A stretch of 64,000 nucleotides of DNA from an uncultured Paracoccaceae bacterium (GTDB taxonomy: Bacteria; Bacteroidota; Bacteroidia; Flavobacteriales; Flavobacteriaceae): assembly GCA_943788135.1 (NCBI GenBank), contig CALSPC010000003.1, forward strand, positions 124,001 to 188,000, given 5' to 3'. Of this stretch, positions 19,520 to 29,116 are shown one piece after another (position 1 is the first letter of the stretch; the number at the start of each line of letters is the position of its first letter). The translations under genes and the position numbers were made by a program. The notes beneath the pieces were generated by a model. The model saw nothing but the letters and a program-made list of their open reading frames with translations, was not told where the DNA came from and made no database searches.

Positions 19520-20191
19520 ATGAAACCATATTTTTTATTTTTACTATTTTCAAGTTTAGTAGTAGGCGCACAAACACCAATTAGTAAATCGATAGGAGAA
19601 TTTTCCGAACTAAAAGTTTATGATTTAATAAACGTAGAACTTATTGAAGCTTCTGAAAACAAAATAGAAATTAGCGGAGAAAACGCATCAGACGTTTCTA
19701 TAATTCAAAAAAACGGTCTCCTTAAAATAAAGATGAATATTAATAAGGTATTTAATGGAGACAATACTTTTGTTAAGCTTTTCTACACTAAAATAAATAC
19801 AATTGATGCAAATGAAGGTGCTAAAATAGTTTCTGAATCTATATTTAAGCAATACGAGTTGGAACTTAAAACTCAAGAAGGCGCAGAGATTACTCTTGTA
19901 GCTGACACAAAATTATTAGCAATCAAAAGCGTAACAGGTGGAGTAATAAAAGTTAGTGGAAGTACACAATCTCAAACAATACAAATAAGTACAGGCGGTG
20001 CTTATAATGCCCCAGATTTAGTAGCAAATAACTCCAAAATAAAAATTAAAGCTGGAGGCAATGCAGATCTAAACACGACAGAATTTTTGGACGTAAAAAT
20101 AATTGCTGGAGGAAACCTTATCATTAGAGGAAAACCGAAAAAAACAAAACAAACCAAAATTATTGGTGGCACAATTCGTTACGAAGACTAA
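19520..20191 (+). CDS. Secreted GIN-domain (DUF2807) protein
   Basis: A 223-residue exported protein with a signal peptide (about 18 residues, ending near VVGAQ). A head GIN domain follows (Pfam DUF2807), a right-handed repetitive beta fold. It shows the repeating pattern of short beta strands broken by N/G turns, for example AGGNADLN and AGGNLIIRGKP near the end. The function of the family is not known; it is common and multi-copy in Bacteroidota. It sits 22 bases after rnr and 25 bases before the LysE gene, on the same strand, so all three may be read together. Confidence 0.8.
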   Translation: MKPYFLFLLFSSLVVGAQTPISKSIGEFSELKVYDLINVELIEASENKIEISGENASDVSIIQKNGLLKIKMNINKVFNGDNTFVKLFYTKINTIDANEGAKIVSESIFKQYELELKTQEGAEITLVADTKLLAIKSVTGGVIKVSGSTQSQTIQISTGGAYNAPDLVANNSKIKIKAGGNADLNTTEFLDVKIIAGGNLIIRGKPKKTKQTKIIGGTIRYED

Positions 20192-20216
20192 TATTAGGTT
20201 CAATTATTAAACCGCG

Positions 20217-20888
20217 ATGATTCAAGATATTCAAGCAGCGATACCTTTAGGTTTTTTTCTAGCATTCATGATAGGACCGGTGTTTTTTGTGCTCATAGAA
20301 ACCAGCGCAACAAAGGGATTTAGAGCTGCCGTTGCTTTCGATATTGGTGTAATATTAGCGGATATTATTTTTATTGGCGTTGCCTATTTTAGTAGTTTTC
20401 AATTGCTAGAAAATTTAAGTAACTACCCAGGATTATACGTGTTTGGTGGAACAATTTTAGCCGTATATGGCCTTATTGTATTTCTCAAAAAACCGAAACC
20501 AACCGATCTTAAAGCACAGCTATCGAGCGCTTTTCGCCCAAACTATGTTGAGCTTTTTGTTAAAGGGTTTTTATTAAACTTCATTAACGTTGGTGTCCTT
20601 ATTTTTTGGCTTGGTATAATTATCGTCACAGGTCCAAGTCTCGAAAATGATATCAATAGGTTTTACGTGTTTTTTGGAACACTCGTTTTAGTGTACTTTA
20701 TCACAGATGTGTTCAAAATAGCATTAGCAAAACAGTTAAAAAAACAATTAACCCCCGTTATAATAATAAAAATTAAAAAGATCTTAGGGCTTGTTTTAAT
20801 CATCTGTGGGCTTGTACTACTAACAAAAGGATTTTTACCTAAAGATCAATTAAATCCACAAACAATCATCGAAGATATAAGAGAATAA
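20217..20888 (+). CDS. LysE/RhtB-family exporter
   Basis: A 223-residue inner-membrane protein with about six hydrophobic helices. The N-terminal motif IPLGFFLAFMIGPVFFVLIE matches the LysE family's conserved G-x-GP pattern near the first helix. The family exports amino acids or other small solutes by proton exchange; the substrate is unknown. It is the last gene before a strong bidirectional terminator at 20891-20920. Confidence 0.82.
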   Translation: MIQDIQAAIPLGFFLAFMIGPVFFVLIETSATKGFRAAVAFDIGVILADIIFIGVAYFSSFQLLENLSNYPGLYVFGGTILAVYGLIVFLKKPKPTDLKAQLSSAFRPNYVELFVKGFLLNFINVGVLIFWLGIIIVTGPSLENDINRFYVFFGTLVLVYFITDVFKIALAKQLKKQLTPVIIIKIKKILGLVLIICGLVLLTKGFLPKDQLNPQTIIEDIRE

Positions 20889-20890
20889 AA

Positions 20891-20920
20891 AAACCACAAC
20901 CTAATTGTTGTGGTTTTTTT
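20891..20920. terminator. Bidirectional terminator between the LysE gene and tRNA-Cys
   Basis: AAACCACAAC and GTTGTGGTTT form a perfect 10-bp stem around CTAATT. A T-run follows, and A-residues precede it for the opposite direction. Confidence 0.9.
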
Positions 20921-20924
20921 ATTT

Positions 20925-20998
20925 TGGAGGCGTCTAGCGGATTCGAACCGCTGTAGAAGGTTTTGCAGACCTCTGCCTAGCCACTCGGCCAAGACGCC
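20925..20998 (-). tRNA. tRNA-Cys (GCA)
   Basis: The minus strand folds as a full cloverleaf. The acceptor arms are GGCGTCT and AGACGCC, the T-loop is GTTCGAATC, and the anticodon GCA is at 20966-20964. A discriminator T and an encoded CCA end at 20925. It is a single tRNA, not part of an array. Confidence 0.95.
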
Positions 20999-21097
20999 AA
21001 AATTGAACGCAAATTTAAGCAAATTTAAACGTTACACAAGATAAAAGAAAAGAATCCACTAAAAAGAAAGGCTTAAAATAGTTTAACTACAAAAAGT

Positions 21098-21457
21098 TTA
21101 CTTGCGGGATTCATTTAAAATAATAGTTACTTTTTCTACATCTCCGCCAAGTGGTGGATTAATCTTTGAAACTGAAATTGAAACTGACGAAACGGAAAGA
21201 CACTCTTTAAACACACGGGTAATGATACGTTTTGCAACAGCCTCTAGTAATTTTGAGGGAATTCGCATTTCTTCTACAACAATAGCATTCAAAGTGACGT
21301 AGTCAACCGTATCATTTAAAGCATCAGAAAGCGACGATTTTTCCAAATCAGCCTCTACGCTTACATCTACTCTATAGTCGCTACCAATAACCGTTTCTTC
21401 ACTTAAACACCCATGATACGCATACACTCTAATATTCTCTACTTTAATAACTCCCAT
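21098..21457 (-). CDS. folB: Dihydroneopterin aldolase
   Basis: A folate-pathway enzyme that cleaves 7,8-dihydroneopterin to 6-hydroxymethyl-dihydropterin and glycolaldehyde. The 119-residue length is normal. The N-terminal pattern IRVYAYHGCLSEE matches the family's start (VxAxHGVxxxE). The late part SVSVSKINPPLGGDVEKVTI carries the conserved K-P pair near the active site. The ATG at 21457 is divergent from glnS. No other folate genes are adjacent. Confidence 0.92.
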   Translation of the reverse strand: MGVIKVENIRVYAYHGCLSEETVIGSDYRVDVSVEADLEKSSLSDALNDTVDYVTLNAIVVEEMRIPSKLLEAVAKRIITRVFKECLSVSSVSISVSKINPPLGGDVEKVTIILNESRK

Positions 21458-21524
21458 TCCGAATTTTTGTTTCGATAAAAATAATAATTATCCTGAAGAT
21501 ATATCTATAAACTTTTTATTTGAT

Positions 21525-21532
21525 TAATTTTG
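21525..21532 (+). promoter_or_regulatory. glnS -7 element (TAATTTTG)
   Basis: TAATTTTG fits TANNTTTG and lies 31 bases before the glnS ATG. No convincing -33 element is seen at the normal distance. Confidence 0.5.
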
Positions 21533-21563
21533 CGATGTATTTATTCAAGAAATACACATTATT

Positions 21564-23594
21564 ATGTCAGATACTCATAAACCGCTCAACTTTTTAGAGC
21601 AAATAGTCGAAGAAGATTTAAAAAATGGTTTGCCACAACACAAACTACGCTTTAGGTTTCCACCAGAACCCAATGGTTACCTTCACATAGGCCACACAAA
21701 AGCAATTGGAATTAGCTTTGGTCTAGGAGAAAAGTATAATGCACCTGTTAATTTGCGTTTTGACGATACTAACCCTACAAAAGAAGATCAGGAATATGTA
21801 GATGCGATCAAAGAAGATGTTGATTGGTTGGGTTATAAATGGGATAAGGAAGTTTATTCCTCAGACTATTTTGAGCAACTCTATTTGTGGGCATTACAAA
21901 TGATAAAAGATGGCAAAGCATACGTAGATTCACAATCTAGTGAAACAATGGCAGCTCAAAAAGGAACGCCAACCCAACCTGGTGAAGACAGTCCGTTTAG
22001 AACACGCTCTGTTGATGAAAACCTAACACTTTTTAATAAAATGAAGGCTGGCGAATTCAAAGCAGGAACTCATGTGTTAAGAGCAAAAATAGACATGAAA
22101 CACGCCAATATGCTAATGCGCGACCCTTTGATGTATCGCATATTACACGCGGATCATCACCGTACAGGATCTACATGGTGTTTATATCCAATGTATGATT
22201 GGACCCATGGAGAAAGTGATTATTTAGAGCAAGTTTCACATTCTTTATGTTCTTTAGAATTTAAACCGCACAGAGAGTTATATGACTGGTTTAAAAACAA
22301 CGTTTATACTTACAGCAAAAATACTCTCCCCTTAGTTCCAAAACAACGCGAATTTGCGCGCTTAAATTTAAGCTACACAATTATGAGTAAGCGTAAATTA
22401 TTAAAGCTAGTTGAGGACAATATAGTAAGAGGGTGGGACGATCCACGAATGCCAACAATTTCGGGGTTAAGACGCCGCGGCTATACTCCATCATCAATTC
22501 GAAATTTTATAGATAAAGTAGGAGTTGCAAAACGTGATAATATAATCGATGTTTCTCTTTTAGAGTTTTGTGTACGAGAAGACCTTAACAAAAAAGCGGC
22601 TCGAATTATGGCGGTTTTAGAGCCGGTAAAGTTGATCATTCAGAACTATCCTGAAGATCAAGTTGAATGGCTAGAGGCAGATAACAATCCCGAAGAAGAA
22701 AACGCAGGAACGCATAAAGTTCCATTTTCAAGAACACTTTATATTGAACGCGAGGACTTTAAGGAAGAAGCTAATAGTAAATATTTCAGACTCACTATTG
22801 GAAAAGAGGTCCGACTTAAAAGCGCTTTTATCATAAAAGGAGAAAGCGTTGTAAAAGATGCCAATGGAAATGTTTTAGAAATTCACTGCAGTTATGATCC
22901 AAAAAGTTTAAGTGGTAGTGGATCTCCAGAAAGCCTTCGAAAAGTAAAAGGCACTTTACACTGGGTATCGGTTGCCCACGCCATCGAAGTTGAGGTTCGA
23001 GAATATGATCGCTTATTTTCCCATGAAGATCCGGACAATCAAACCGAAAATTTCATGACGTTCGTGAACCCTGAATCTTTAAAAGTAAAAAAAGCGTTTA
23101 TGGAGCCACACATCAAAAACGCAACCATTGGACAGCAGTTTCAATTTCAACGTTTAGGATATTTTAATGTGGATAAAGATAGCTCCGACACCCAATTAGT
23201 TTTTAATAAGACCGTTGGATTACGTGATACGTGGGCAAAACAAGCGCCAAAAGCGACTCAACCCCAAACCTCGTCAAAACCTGCCCAGCACTCTCAAAGA
23301 AAACCGATTGATGTTATTAAGCAACTAGGAAAAAAGTATACTAATTTGCCTGAAGAGAAACAACAAAAGGTAAGGGCGGAGATTCTTACACTCGCCAAGG
23401 CGGTGTCTTATGAAGATCTAGAACCTTTATTTGGTACCGCTGCAAAAAAAATAGGAACGCGTATCGCAGTCGTACTTGTTTTAGGGGTAATGATAGAGAA
23501 TGGTCAAGAAAAAAATGATCAAATCGAAGCGTTTATTACCACCGCAAAAGCAGACAACAACCCCTTATTGAGTTCTGAAGCTCACCAAATTTAG
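21564..23594 (+). CDS. glnS: Glutaminyl-tRNA synthetase fused to a YqeY-like domain
   Basis: Charges tRNA-Gln directly. Residues about 1-550 are a class I GlnRS, with the HIGH motif in PPEPNGYLHIGH (near 31-42) and the KMSKS motif as MSKRK (near 273-277). After a Gln/Ser/Pro linker near 560-575, a helical domain of about 100 residues (PIDVIKQLGKKY onward) resembles YqeY/GatB tail domains, which bind tRNA. The total of 676 residues is longer than the about 555 of E. coli GlnRS and matches the GlnRS/YqeY fusion type of Bacteroidota. It stands alone between folB and a bidirectional terminator. Confidence 0.95.
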   Translation: MSDTHKPLNFLEQIVEEDLKNGLPQHKLRFRFPPEPNGYLHIGHTKAIGISFGLGEKYNAPVNLRFDDTNPTKEDQEYVDAIKEDVDWLGYKWDKEVYSSDYFEQLYLWALQMIKDGKAYVDSQSSETMAAQKGTPTQPGEDSPFRTRSVDENLTLFNKMKAGEFKAGTHVLRAKIDMKHANMLMRDPLMYRILHADHHRTGSTWCLYPMYDWTHGESDYLEQVSHSLCSLEFKPHRELYDWFKNNVYTYSKNTLPLVPKQREFARLNLSYTIMSKRKLLKLVEDNIVRGWDDPRMPTISGLRRRGYTPSSIRNFIDKVGVAKRDNIIDVSLLEFCVREDLNKKAARIMAVLEPVKLIIQNYPEDQVEWLEADNNPEEENAGTHKVPFSRTLYIEREDFKEEANSKYFRLTIGKEVRLKSAFIIKGESVVKDANGNVLEIHCSYDPKSLSGSGSPESLRKVKGTLHWVSVAHAIEVEVREYDRLFSHEDPDNQTENFMTFVNPESLKVKKAFMEPHIKNATIGQQFQFQRLGYFNVDKDSSDTQLVFNKTVGLRDTWAKQAPKATQPQTSSKPAQHSQRKPIDVIKQLGKKYTNLPEEKQQKVRAEILTLAKAVSYEDLEPLFGTAAKKIGTRIAVVLVLGVMIENGQEKNDQIEAFITTAKADNNPLLSSEAHQI

Positions 23595-23636
23595 GTCGTA
23601 ACTTACGCAAGTTATAAAAGCTCAGCTACTCATATT

Positions 23637-23673
23637 AAAAACGCCTATAAAATTTGAATCTTATAGGCGTTTT
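23637..23673. terminator. Bidirectional terminator between glnS and the SPFH gene
   Basis: AAAACGCCTATAA and TTATAGGCGTTTT form a 13-bp stem around a 10-base loop between two convergent genes. Confidence 0.88.
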
Positions 23674-23691
23674 CTAGTGTTTTAAAAAATC

Positions 23692-24621
23692 TTATTTTTT
23701 AGGTAATCCTTTTTTAGGATTATTTTTCATAGCTTCTCCAATCTGGTTGCTTGCGGTAAAGCTAGCGACCATATCGTTCAGCATCGTACTTCCTGCTTGT
23801 GGAGAGTTCGGTAACAATATAAGGTTACTGTTTGTCTCTTGTCCAATAGATTGAAGTGTATCATAATGCTGCGTCACCACAATCAGCGCAGAAGCCTCTT
23901 GAGAATTGATCCCCACTTTATTTAGGACTTCTACAGATTCTTCAAGACCACGTGCAATTTCACGACGCTGGTCGGCAATACCCTGTCCCTGAAGACGCTT
24001 GCTTTCTGCTTCTGCTTTTGCTTTTTCTACAATCAAAATACGTGCAGCATCCCCTTCAAATTGAGCGGCGATTTTTTCACGTTCAGAGGCATTAATTCGG
24101 TTCATTGCTTCTTTAACCTGAGCATCAGGATCAATATCGGTTACTAATGTTTTTATAATGTCATAACCATAATCCATCATGGCTTGGTTCAACTCTGATT
24201 TGACAGCAATTGCAATGTCATCTTTTTTGACAAAAACATCATCAAGTTTCATTTTTGGCACTTCAGCTCTTACCACGTCAAACACATAAGACGTGATTTG
24301 ATCGTGTGGGTAATCTAGCTTATAAAATGCGTCATAAACCTTCATTTTAATGACTTTAAATTGAACAGAAACTTTCAAGCGGACAAACACATCATCCAGG
24401 GTTTTTGTTTCAATTAAAACATCTAATTGTTGAATTTTTAAACTTAAACGACCAGCGATACGGTCTATTATAGGAATTTTTAAGTGGAGTCCAGATTGAC
24501 GAATGCTTTGAAATTTTCCAAAACGCTCAATAATAGCAGCGGTTTGTTGTTTGACAGTGAAAAAGGCGGCAAATAAAATAATTAACCCCAAAACGATTAA
24601 AGGAATGAAGAAGAAAGGCAT
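23692..24621 (-). CDS. SPFH/stomatin-like membrane protein
   Basis: A 309-residue protein with one N-terminal membrane helix (FFFIPLIVLGLIILFAAFF). An SPFH/Band-7 domain covers about 25-190 (AAIIERFGKFQSIRQSGLH near its start). A charged helical stretch rich in Ala/Glu/Lys follows near 190-235. The order and the EREKIAAQFEGDAARI segment match the stomatin/YbbK type. Such proteins form ring-like assemblies that organise membrane microdomains or regulate proteases. No NfeD partner gene is next to it, so the partner is unknown. Confidence 0.88.
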   Translation of the reverse strand: MPFFFIPLIVLGLIILFAAFFTVKQQTAAIIERFGKFQSIRQSGLHLKIPIIDRIAGRLSLKIQQLDVLIETKTLDDVFVRLKVSVQFKVIKMKVYDAFYKLDYPHDQITSYVFDVVRAEVPKMKLDDVFVKKDDIAIAVKSELNQAMMDYGYDIIKTLVTDIDPDAQVKEAMNRINASEREKIAAQFEGDAARILIVEKAKAEAESKRLQGQGIADQRREIARGLEESVEVLNKVGINSQEASALIVVTQHYDTLQSIGQETNSNLILLPNSPQAGSTMLNDMVASFTASNQIGEAMKNNPKKGLPKK

Positions 24622-24726
24622 GGTTTTTTAAATTTAAGTTATACATATTCAAACAATTTAATATTTTAAATTGATTAAACCAAGCAGGATACTAAAAATG
24701 AAAAAGAAATTAATAAAAAGAGATTT

Positions 24727-25638
24727 TTAACGCCCTAATTTTAAAGAAACTACGGTATTTTCTTTTAGAGCATTGGCATTCACAAAATACACAGCAATGC
24801 CGTTGAGGTTTGCTTCGATCAGATAGGAATCCCCTTTATAGAAACTGCGTTTTACAACTGCTTTCAATGTACTTTCTTCTACGACAGAAATCTGATGTGC
24901 ATAATAAAATGAGCCATTGATCTGGCTATATTCGCTAAAAAATGCGGCAACAAGAGGGTGTTGTGGATTTGAATAAATGCTACTTGGGTGATCAGTTACT
25001 AGTATAGTCCCATTATGGAGTACCATCATTTGGTCTGCAAACGAAAGCACATCCTCTTTGTCGTGAGTTGCCAAAACACAGGCGATGTTATTGGCTTTTA
25101 AATAGTCAAATACGTTGCGCCTTAATGTTTGTTTTTTGAAATTATCGATATGACTAAAAGGTTCATCTAAAAGCATAATTTCCGGGCGCTTTGCTAACGC
25201 TCTTGCCAAGGCCACTCGCTGTTTTTGTCCACCACTCAAAAACTGCACTTTTGTATGTTCAAACCCTTCAAGTTCTACCACTTTAATGAGTTCTGTTACG
25301 CGTTCTTTCTTTTTCTCAGGATAGAAATTTGAAAGATGGTCTCCGATATTTTCTGAAACACTCGTGTAGGGCATCAAATCAAATTCTTGTGCCACGTATT
25401 TCATGAAATCATGTCCAACAACAAGTTTGTTTTTAGGGCCTAAAATAGGTTTGTCGTTCCAAGTAATGGAGCCACCATCAACATCCATCTGACCGAAAAT
25501 AAGTTTTAGTAGGGTACTTTTCCCAGAGCCACTTTCTCCTACAATAGCCAAACAGTCGCCGCTTTTCACGCGGGCAGAAATGTTATTTAATACAGTGCGC
25601 TTATTGTATCGAAAAGAGACCTCCGTTAAAGACAGCAT
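24727..25638 (-). CDS. ABC transporter ATP-binding protein
   Basis: A 303-residue ATPase subunit. The Walker A motif is GESGSGKST near residue 34, the signature LSGGQKQR near 140, Walker B MLLDEP near 160 and the switch-His region ATHDKED near 193. A C-terminal extension from about 235 forms a small beta-rich domain like the regulatory or TOBE tail of importer ATPases. No permease or binding-protein gene is adjacent, so the substrate and partner cannot be inferred. It lies 8 bases downstream of asd on the same strand. Confidence 0.88.
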   Translation of the reverse strand: MLSLTEVSFRYNKRTVLNNISARVKSGDCLAIVGESGSGKSTLLKLIFGQMDVDGGSITWNDKPILGPKNKLVVGHDFMKYVAQEFDLMPYTSVSENIGDHLSNFYPEKKKERVTELIKVVELEGFEHTKVQFLSGGQKQRVALARALAKRPEIMLLDEPFSHIDNFKKQTLRRNVFDYLKANNIACVLATHDKEDVLSFADQMMVLHNGTILVTDHPSSIYSNPQHPLVAAFFSEYSQINGSFYYAHQISVVEESTLKAVVKRSFYKGDSYLIEANLNGIAVYFVNANALKENTVVSLKLGR

Positions 25639-25646
25639 CTTAGGGC

Positions 25647-26633
25647 CTATAAAATATTAGCCACTAAATACTCGGCTATTTGAATAGCATTGGTTGCTGC
25701 ACCTTTACGTAAGTTGTCCGCTACAATCCACATGTTTAATGTGTTTGGTTGACTTTCATCTCTTCGGATACGGCCAACAAAAACATCGTCTTTCTCGTGC
25801 GCATAAATTGGCATAGGGTAGGTGTTTGTGTCTGTGTTGTCCTGTACGGTTACACCATCAAATTGATTTAGTAAAGCACGCACCTCTTGAAGATCGAAGT
25901 CCGTTTCAAATTGAACGTTTACAGCTTCAGAATGCCCACCAGCCGTAGGAATTCTAACGGCTGTCGCGGTAATTGCAAATGAGCTATCATTTAATATTTT
26001 TTGTGGCTCTTTTGCTAATTTCATTTCTTCTTTTGTATAGCCGTTTTCAAGGAAGACATCACAATGAGGCAAGGCATTTCTTCCGATCGGATAAGGATAC
26101 GCCATATCACCCTTAACCCCATTGATTTCGTTTTCTAATTGTTGAACCGCTTTTACCCCCGTTCCAGAAACGGATTGGTAAGTAGAAACAACCACACGCT
26201 TCATTTTGTATTTATCATGTAATGGTGATAGTGCCATTACAAGCTGAATTGTGGAACAGTTTGGATTGGCGATAATTTTATCTTCAGACGTTAATTCAGA
26301 AGCATTAATTTCAGGAACAACTAGTTTTTTAGTTGGGTCCATGCGCCATGCAGAGGAATTATCAATTACAATTGTGCCTGCCTCAGCAAATTTAGGTGCC
26401 CATTCTAATGAGGTATCTCCACCAGCAGAAAAGATGGCAATATCAGCCTTCATTTCAACCGCTGTTGCTAGCCCAACAATGGAATAGTCAACTCCTTTAT
26501 AAGTCACTTTTTTACCTACACTACGTTCGGAAGCAACAGGAATTAGTTCCGTAACAGGAAACTGGCGTTCTTCAAGTAATTTTAACATAACGGTTCCTAC
26601 CATTCCGGTAGCGCCTACAACTGCAATTTTCAT
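25647..26633 (-). CDS. asd: Aspartate-semialdehyde dehydrogenase
   Basis: Reduces aspartyl-4-phosphate to aspartate semialdehyde on the way to lysine, diaminopimelate, threonine and methionine. The 328-residue length is typical. The N-terminal nucleotide-binding motif is GATGMVGTVML, and the catalytic Cys is in NPNCSTIQL near residue 127. The substrate-binding and late His region (AGGHSEAV) is present. The ATG at 26633 is followed by KIAVVGATG, the usual start. It precedes the ABC ATPase gene by 8 bases, probably co-transcribed but functionally unrelated. Confidence 0.95.
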   Translation of the reverse strand: MKIAVVGATGMVGTVMLKLLEERQFPVTELIPVASERSVGKKVTYKGVDYSIVGLATAVEMKADIAIFSAGGDTSLEWAPKFAEAGTIVIDNSSAWRMDPTKKLVVPEINASELTSEDKIIANPNCSTIQLVMALSPLHDKYKMKRVVVSTYQSVSGTGVKAVQQLENEINGVKGDMAYPYPIGRNALPHCDVFLENGYTKEEMKLAKEPQKILNDSSFAITATAVRIPTAGGHSEAVNVQFETDFDLQEVRALLNQFDGVTVQDNTDTNTYPMPIYAHEKDDVFVGRIRRDESQPNTLNMWIVADNLRKGAATNAIQIAEYLVANIL

Positions 26634-26693
26634 TCTTTTTAGATCTTTAATTGAAGCCCCAAAATTAATAAATAAACCAACAAAAAAACAGTT

Positions 26694-26728
26694 AAAATAA
26701 AAAAAGACGAACAGATTAGTTCGCCTTT
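26694..26728 (-). terminator. mscL terminator
   Basis: On the minus strand, AAAGGCGAAC and GTTCGTCTTT pair (9 of 10) around TAATCT and are followed by a T-run. It separates mscL from asd. Confidence 0.8.
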
Positions 26729-26748
26729 ATGAATTTCGTTAAAAACAG

Positions 26749-27150
26749 CTATTTTTTTAGTAAATCTCTAATTTCAGACAACAGCTCATTGTCTGATGGA
26801 CCCACGGCTTCTGGTGGCAAAACCTCTTCTTTGCGTTTAAAGGCGTTAACACCTTTTACAAGTAGAAACATTACGAAGGCAACAATTATGAAATCAATTG
26901 TATGTGTCAAGAACTGTCCCCATAACAGTACAGATCCGCCCTCTACAACGCCTTCGCTGTTTATCGATCCTTCCGAAATCACGTATTTCAAGTCTTTTAA
27001 ATCCGCTTTAAAAACTAATCCAATAAGTGGTGAAACAATTCCTCCAGTAAAACTAGTAACAACCTGTTTGAAAGCCGCTCCCATTACAAAGCCAACCGCG
27101 ATATCGACCAGGTTGCCTTTCATTGCAAATTCTTTGAATTCTTTTAACAT
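26749..27150 (-). CDS. mscL: Large-conductance mechanosensitive channel
   Basis: A pentameric inner-membrane channel that opens under hypoosmotic stress. The start at 27150 gives MLKEFKEFAMKGNLVDIAVG, the standard N-terminal helix followed by TM1. An ORF extension to 27204 adds 18 hydrophobic and aromatic residues not found in the family and is rejected. At 133 residues the length is normal. TM2 (FIIVAFVMFLLVKGVN) and the C-terminal charged helix are present. It is monocistronic, with its own terminator at 26694-26728. Confidence 0.95.
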   Translation of the reverse strand: MLKEFKEFAMKGNLVDIAVGFVMGAAFKQVVTSFTGGIVSPLIGLVFKADLKDLKYVISEGSINSEGVVEGGSVLLWGQFLTHTIDFIIVAFVMFLLVKGVNAFKRKEEVLPPEAVGPSDNELLSEIRDLLKK

Positions 27151-27212
27151 AATTAAGTAGGTTTGGGTTAATAAATAAACTCTAAAATAATAAATTAACG
27201 GCAAGAGTTATA

Positions 27213-28322
27213 TTATTTCTTTAAAATTTTTCGATTGACACGCTGAGAGATCCCTGTTATTAATTCATAAGAAATTGTATTGGCGGTTTCTGCGGATGTT
27301 TCTGCGGAAAGCGCTGGCCCAAACAGCTCTACTTCGTCTCCTTCTTCACAATCGATGTGTGTAACATCTACCATGATCATATCCATACACACGTTTCCAA
27401 CAATTGGGGCTTTTTTGTTCCCAATTGAAACACATCCTACGCCATGGCCAAAATGCCGTCCAATGCCGTCCGCATGACCAATTGGCAGCGTAGCAATTTT
27501 AGAACTGGAAGGACTTATAAACCCTCGGTTATAACCCACGCTTTCACCTTTTTCTACAACATGAATTTGAGAGATTACAGATTTTAGGGCTGCTATAGGC
27601 TTAAAGTTCTGTTCTTCTGATTTTGAGTTGCCATAGCCATATAATCCTATTCCACACCGCACCATATCGAAATGAGCCTCAGGGTAGTTGAGCACTCCAG
27701 AAGTATTACACAAATGCCGTATCACGGGGTATCCTAATTTTTTGGTAAAGGCTGAAGAAAGCGATTTATACAAAGCGATTTGGTTTAAAGTAAATCCTTT
27801 TTCTTCCAAATCTTCACTAGCCGCTAAGTGAGAAAACACAGACTTGACCTTTAATGCTGTTGTTTCGGAAAACTGTTCTGCCACCAAGTCGAGTTCTTCG
27901 GACTCAAATCCTAGCCGATTCAAACCGGTGTTAAACTTTATGTGTACTGGGTAGTTTTTTTGATTAAGCGCTCTAGCTACACGCGCAAACGCTTTCAGTA
28001 TTTTAATGGTGTATAAGCTAGGCTCCAAACAATGTTCTATTGCTAAACTTAAGTTATTTAACTGAGGGTGAAGCACCAAAATAGGCGTTTTAATTCCCGC
28101 TTTTCTCAACGTAACTCCTTCGCTTGTATAAGCTACTGCAAAGTAATCTACCTCTAATTCTTGAAGTGTTTTAGCAACTATTGAAGCATCGCTGCCGTAA
28201 GCAAATGCTTTCACTACTGCCAAAAAAAGAGTATTATTTTGGAGTTTTGATTTTAGGTATTCAAAATTATGCTTTAGAGAAGCTAGGTTGATTTCTAAAG
28301 TAGTTTCGGAGACTTTAGGCAT
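27213..28322 (-). CDS. alr: Alanine racemase, with His at the usual catalytic Tyr position
   Basis: A PLP enzyme making D-alanine for peptidoglycan. The PLP lysine is K38 in AVVKAFAYG. The C-terminal beta domain has [13 protein letters not shown]. The motif that reads IGYADG in classical enzymes, carrying the catalytic Tyr265 of the Geobacillus enzyme, reads IGHADG here, with His at residue 283. The start is placed at 28322 ([19 protein letters not shown]), because upstream in-frame Met codons at 28349 and 28370 only add a non-family extension. It overlaps the end of tdk by 8 bases, so the two are coupled. Confidence 0.92.
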   Translation of the reverse strand: MPKVSETTLEINLASLKHNFEYLKSKLQNNTLFLAVVKAFAYGSDASIVAKTLQELEVDYFAVAYTSEGVTLRKAGIKTPILVLHPQLNNLSLAIEHCLEPSLYTIKILKAFARVARALNQKNYPVHIKFNTGLNRLGFESEELDLVAEQFSETTALKVKSVFSHLAASEDLEEKGFTLNQIALYKSLSSAFTKKLGYPVIRHLCNTSGVLNYPEAHFDMVRCGIGLYGYGNSKSEEQNFKPIAALKSVISQIHVVEKGESVGYNRGFISPSSSKIATLPIGHADGIGRHFGHGVGCVSIGNKKAPIVGNVCMDMIMVDVTHIDCEEGDEVELFGPALSAETSAETANTISYELITGISQRVNRKILKK

Positions 28323-28962
28323 TCGAGTTGTTTTTGTTTGCGCTGACATCAATAGGGTTCTTAACATCAATATCTTTTACCCTCTCTTTTGTTATTGCTT
28401 TATAATACGCCGCACGACTTAGAGGCTCATATTCGTCAACCTCTCCTAGCAGGACAAGGTTGTCGTTTTTAGATTTACGGTGACTATATTGTGCTAAATT
28501 TCCGGTATGTGTACATACGGCGTGCACTTTTGTAACGTACTCTGCGGTTGCCATTAGATTTGGCATGGGGCCAAAAGGATTGCCTTTAAAGTCCATATCA
28601 AGACCAGCAACAATTACACGAATTCCTTTGTTTGCAAGTACATTACAGACGTTGACAATTTCATCGTCAAAAAACTGGGCTTCGTCAATACCAACCACGT
28701 CACAGCCGTCTGCTAGCAACGGAATGTTGGAAGCTGAAGGCACAGGCGTTGAGCGAATTTCATTAGCGTCATGAGACACAACCATTTCATCGTCATAACG
28801 CACATCAATCGCAGGCTTAAAAATTTCAACCTTTTGCTTCGCAAATTGGGCTCGTTTTAACCGACGAATTAATTCTTCGGTCTTTCCAGAAAACATCGAT
28901 CCACAGATGACTTCGATCCAACCAAATTGTTCTTTAGGGTTTACTGTATTTTCGAGAAACAT
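28315..28962 (-). CDS. tdk: Thymidine kinase
   Basis: Phosphorylates thymidine in the salvage pathway. The 215-residue length is normal for the type II bacterial enzyme. The P-loop is [14 protein letters not shown] near residues 21-34, and [12 protein letters not shown] holds the Walker-B-like and catalytic Glu region. The lid region carries one cysteine ([11 protein letters not shown]) near residue 150, so the zinc site usual in this family is probably incomplete. It starts at ATG 28962, divergent from a conserved hypothetical, and overlaps alr downstream. Confidence 0.94.
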   Translation of the reverse strand: MFLENTVNPKEQFGWIEVICGSMFSGKTEELIRRLKRAQFAKQKVEIFKPAIDVRYDDEMVVSHDANEIRSTPVPSASNIPLLADGCDVVGIDEAQFFDDEIVNVCNVLANKGIRVIVAGLDMDFKGNPFGPMPNLMATAEYVTKVHAVCTHTGNLAQYSHRKSKNDNLVLLGEVDEYEPLSRAAYYKAITKERVKDIDVKNPIDVSANKNNSNA

Positions 28963-29116
28963 TTTGTAATTTTAACACCAAACGAAATTATATTCGTTTT
29001 TATAAAGGTGGTATAAATTTATTAAAAATCAAAAGTATAAATTTAAAAGTTATAAAAAACCATTAATAACGAGTTTACAGACATTTGAAACGGGTATAAA
29101 CAGTTAATATAATACA

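Noticed and set aside
26251-26487. Plus-strand ORF inside asd
   Set aside because: It is an antisense shadow of a well-identified gene and has no recognisable product.
27151-27204. 18-residue extension of MscL
   Set aside because: The standard MscL N-terminus begins at 27150.
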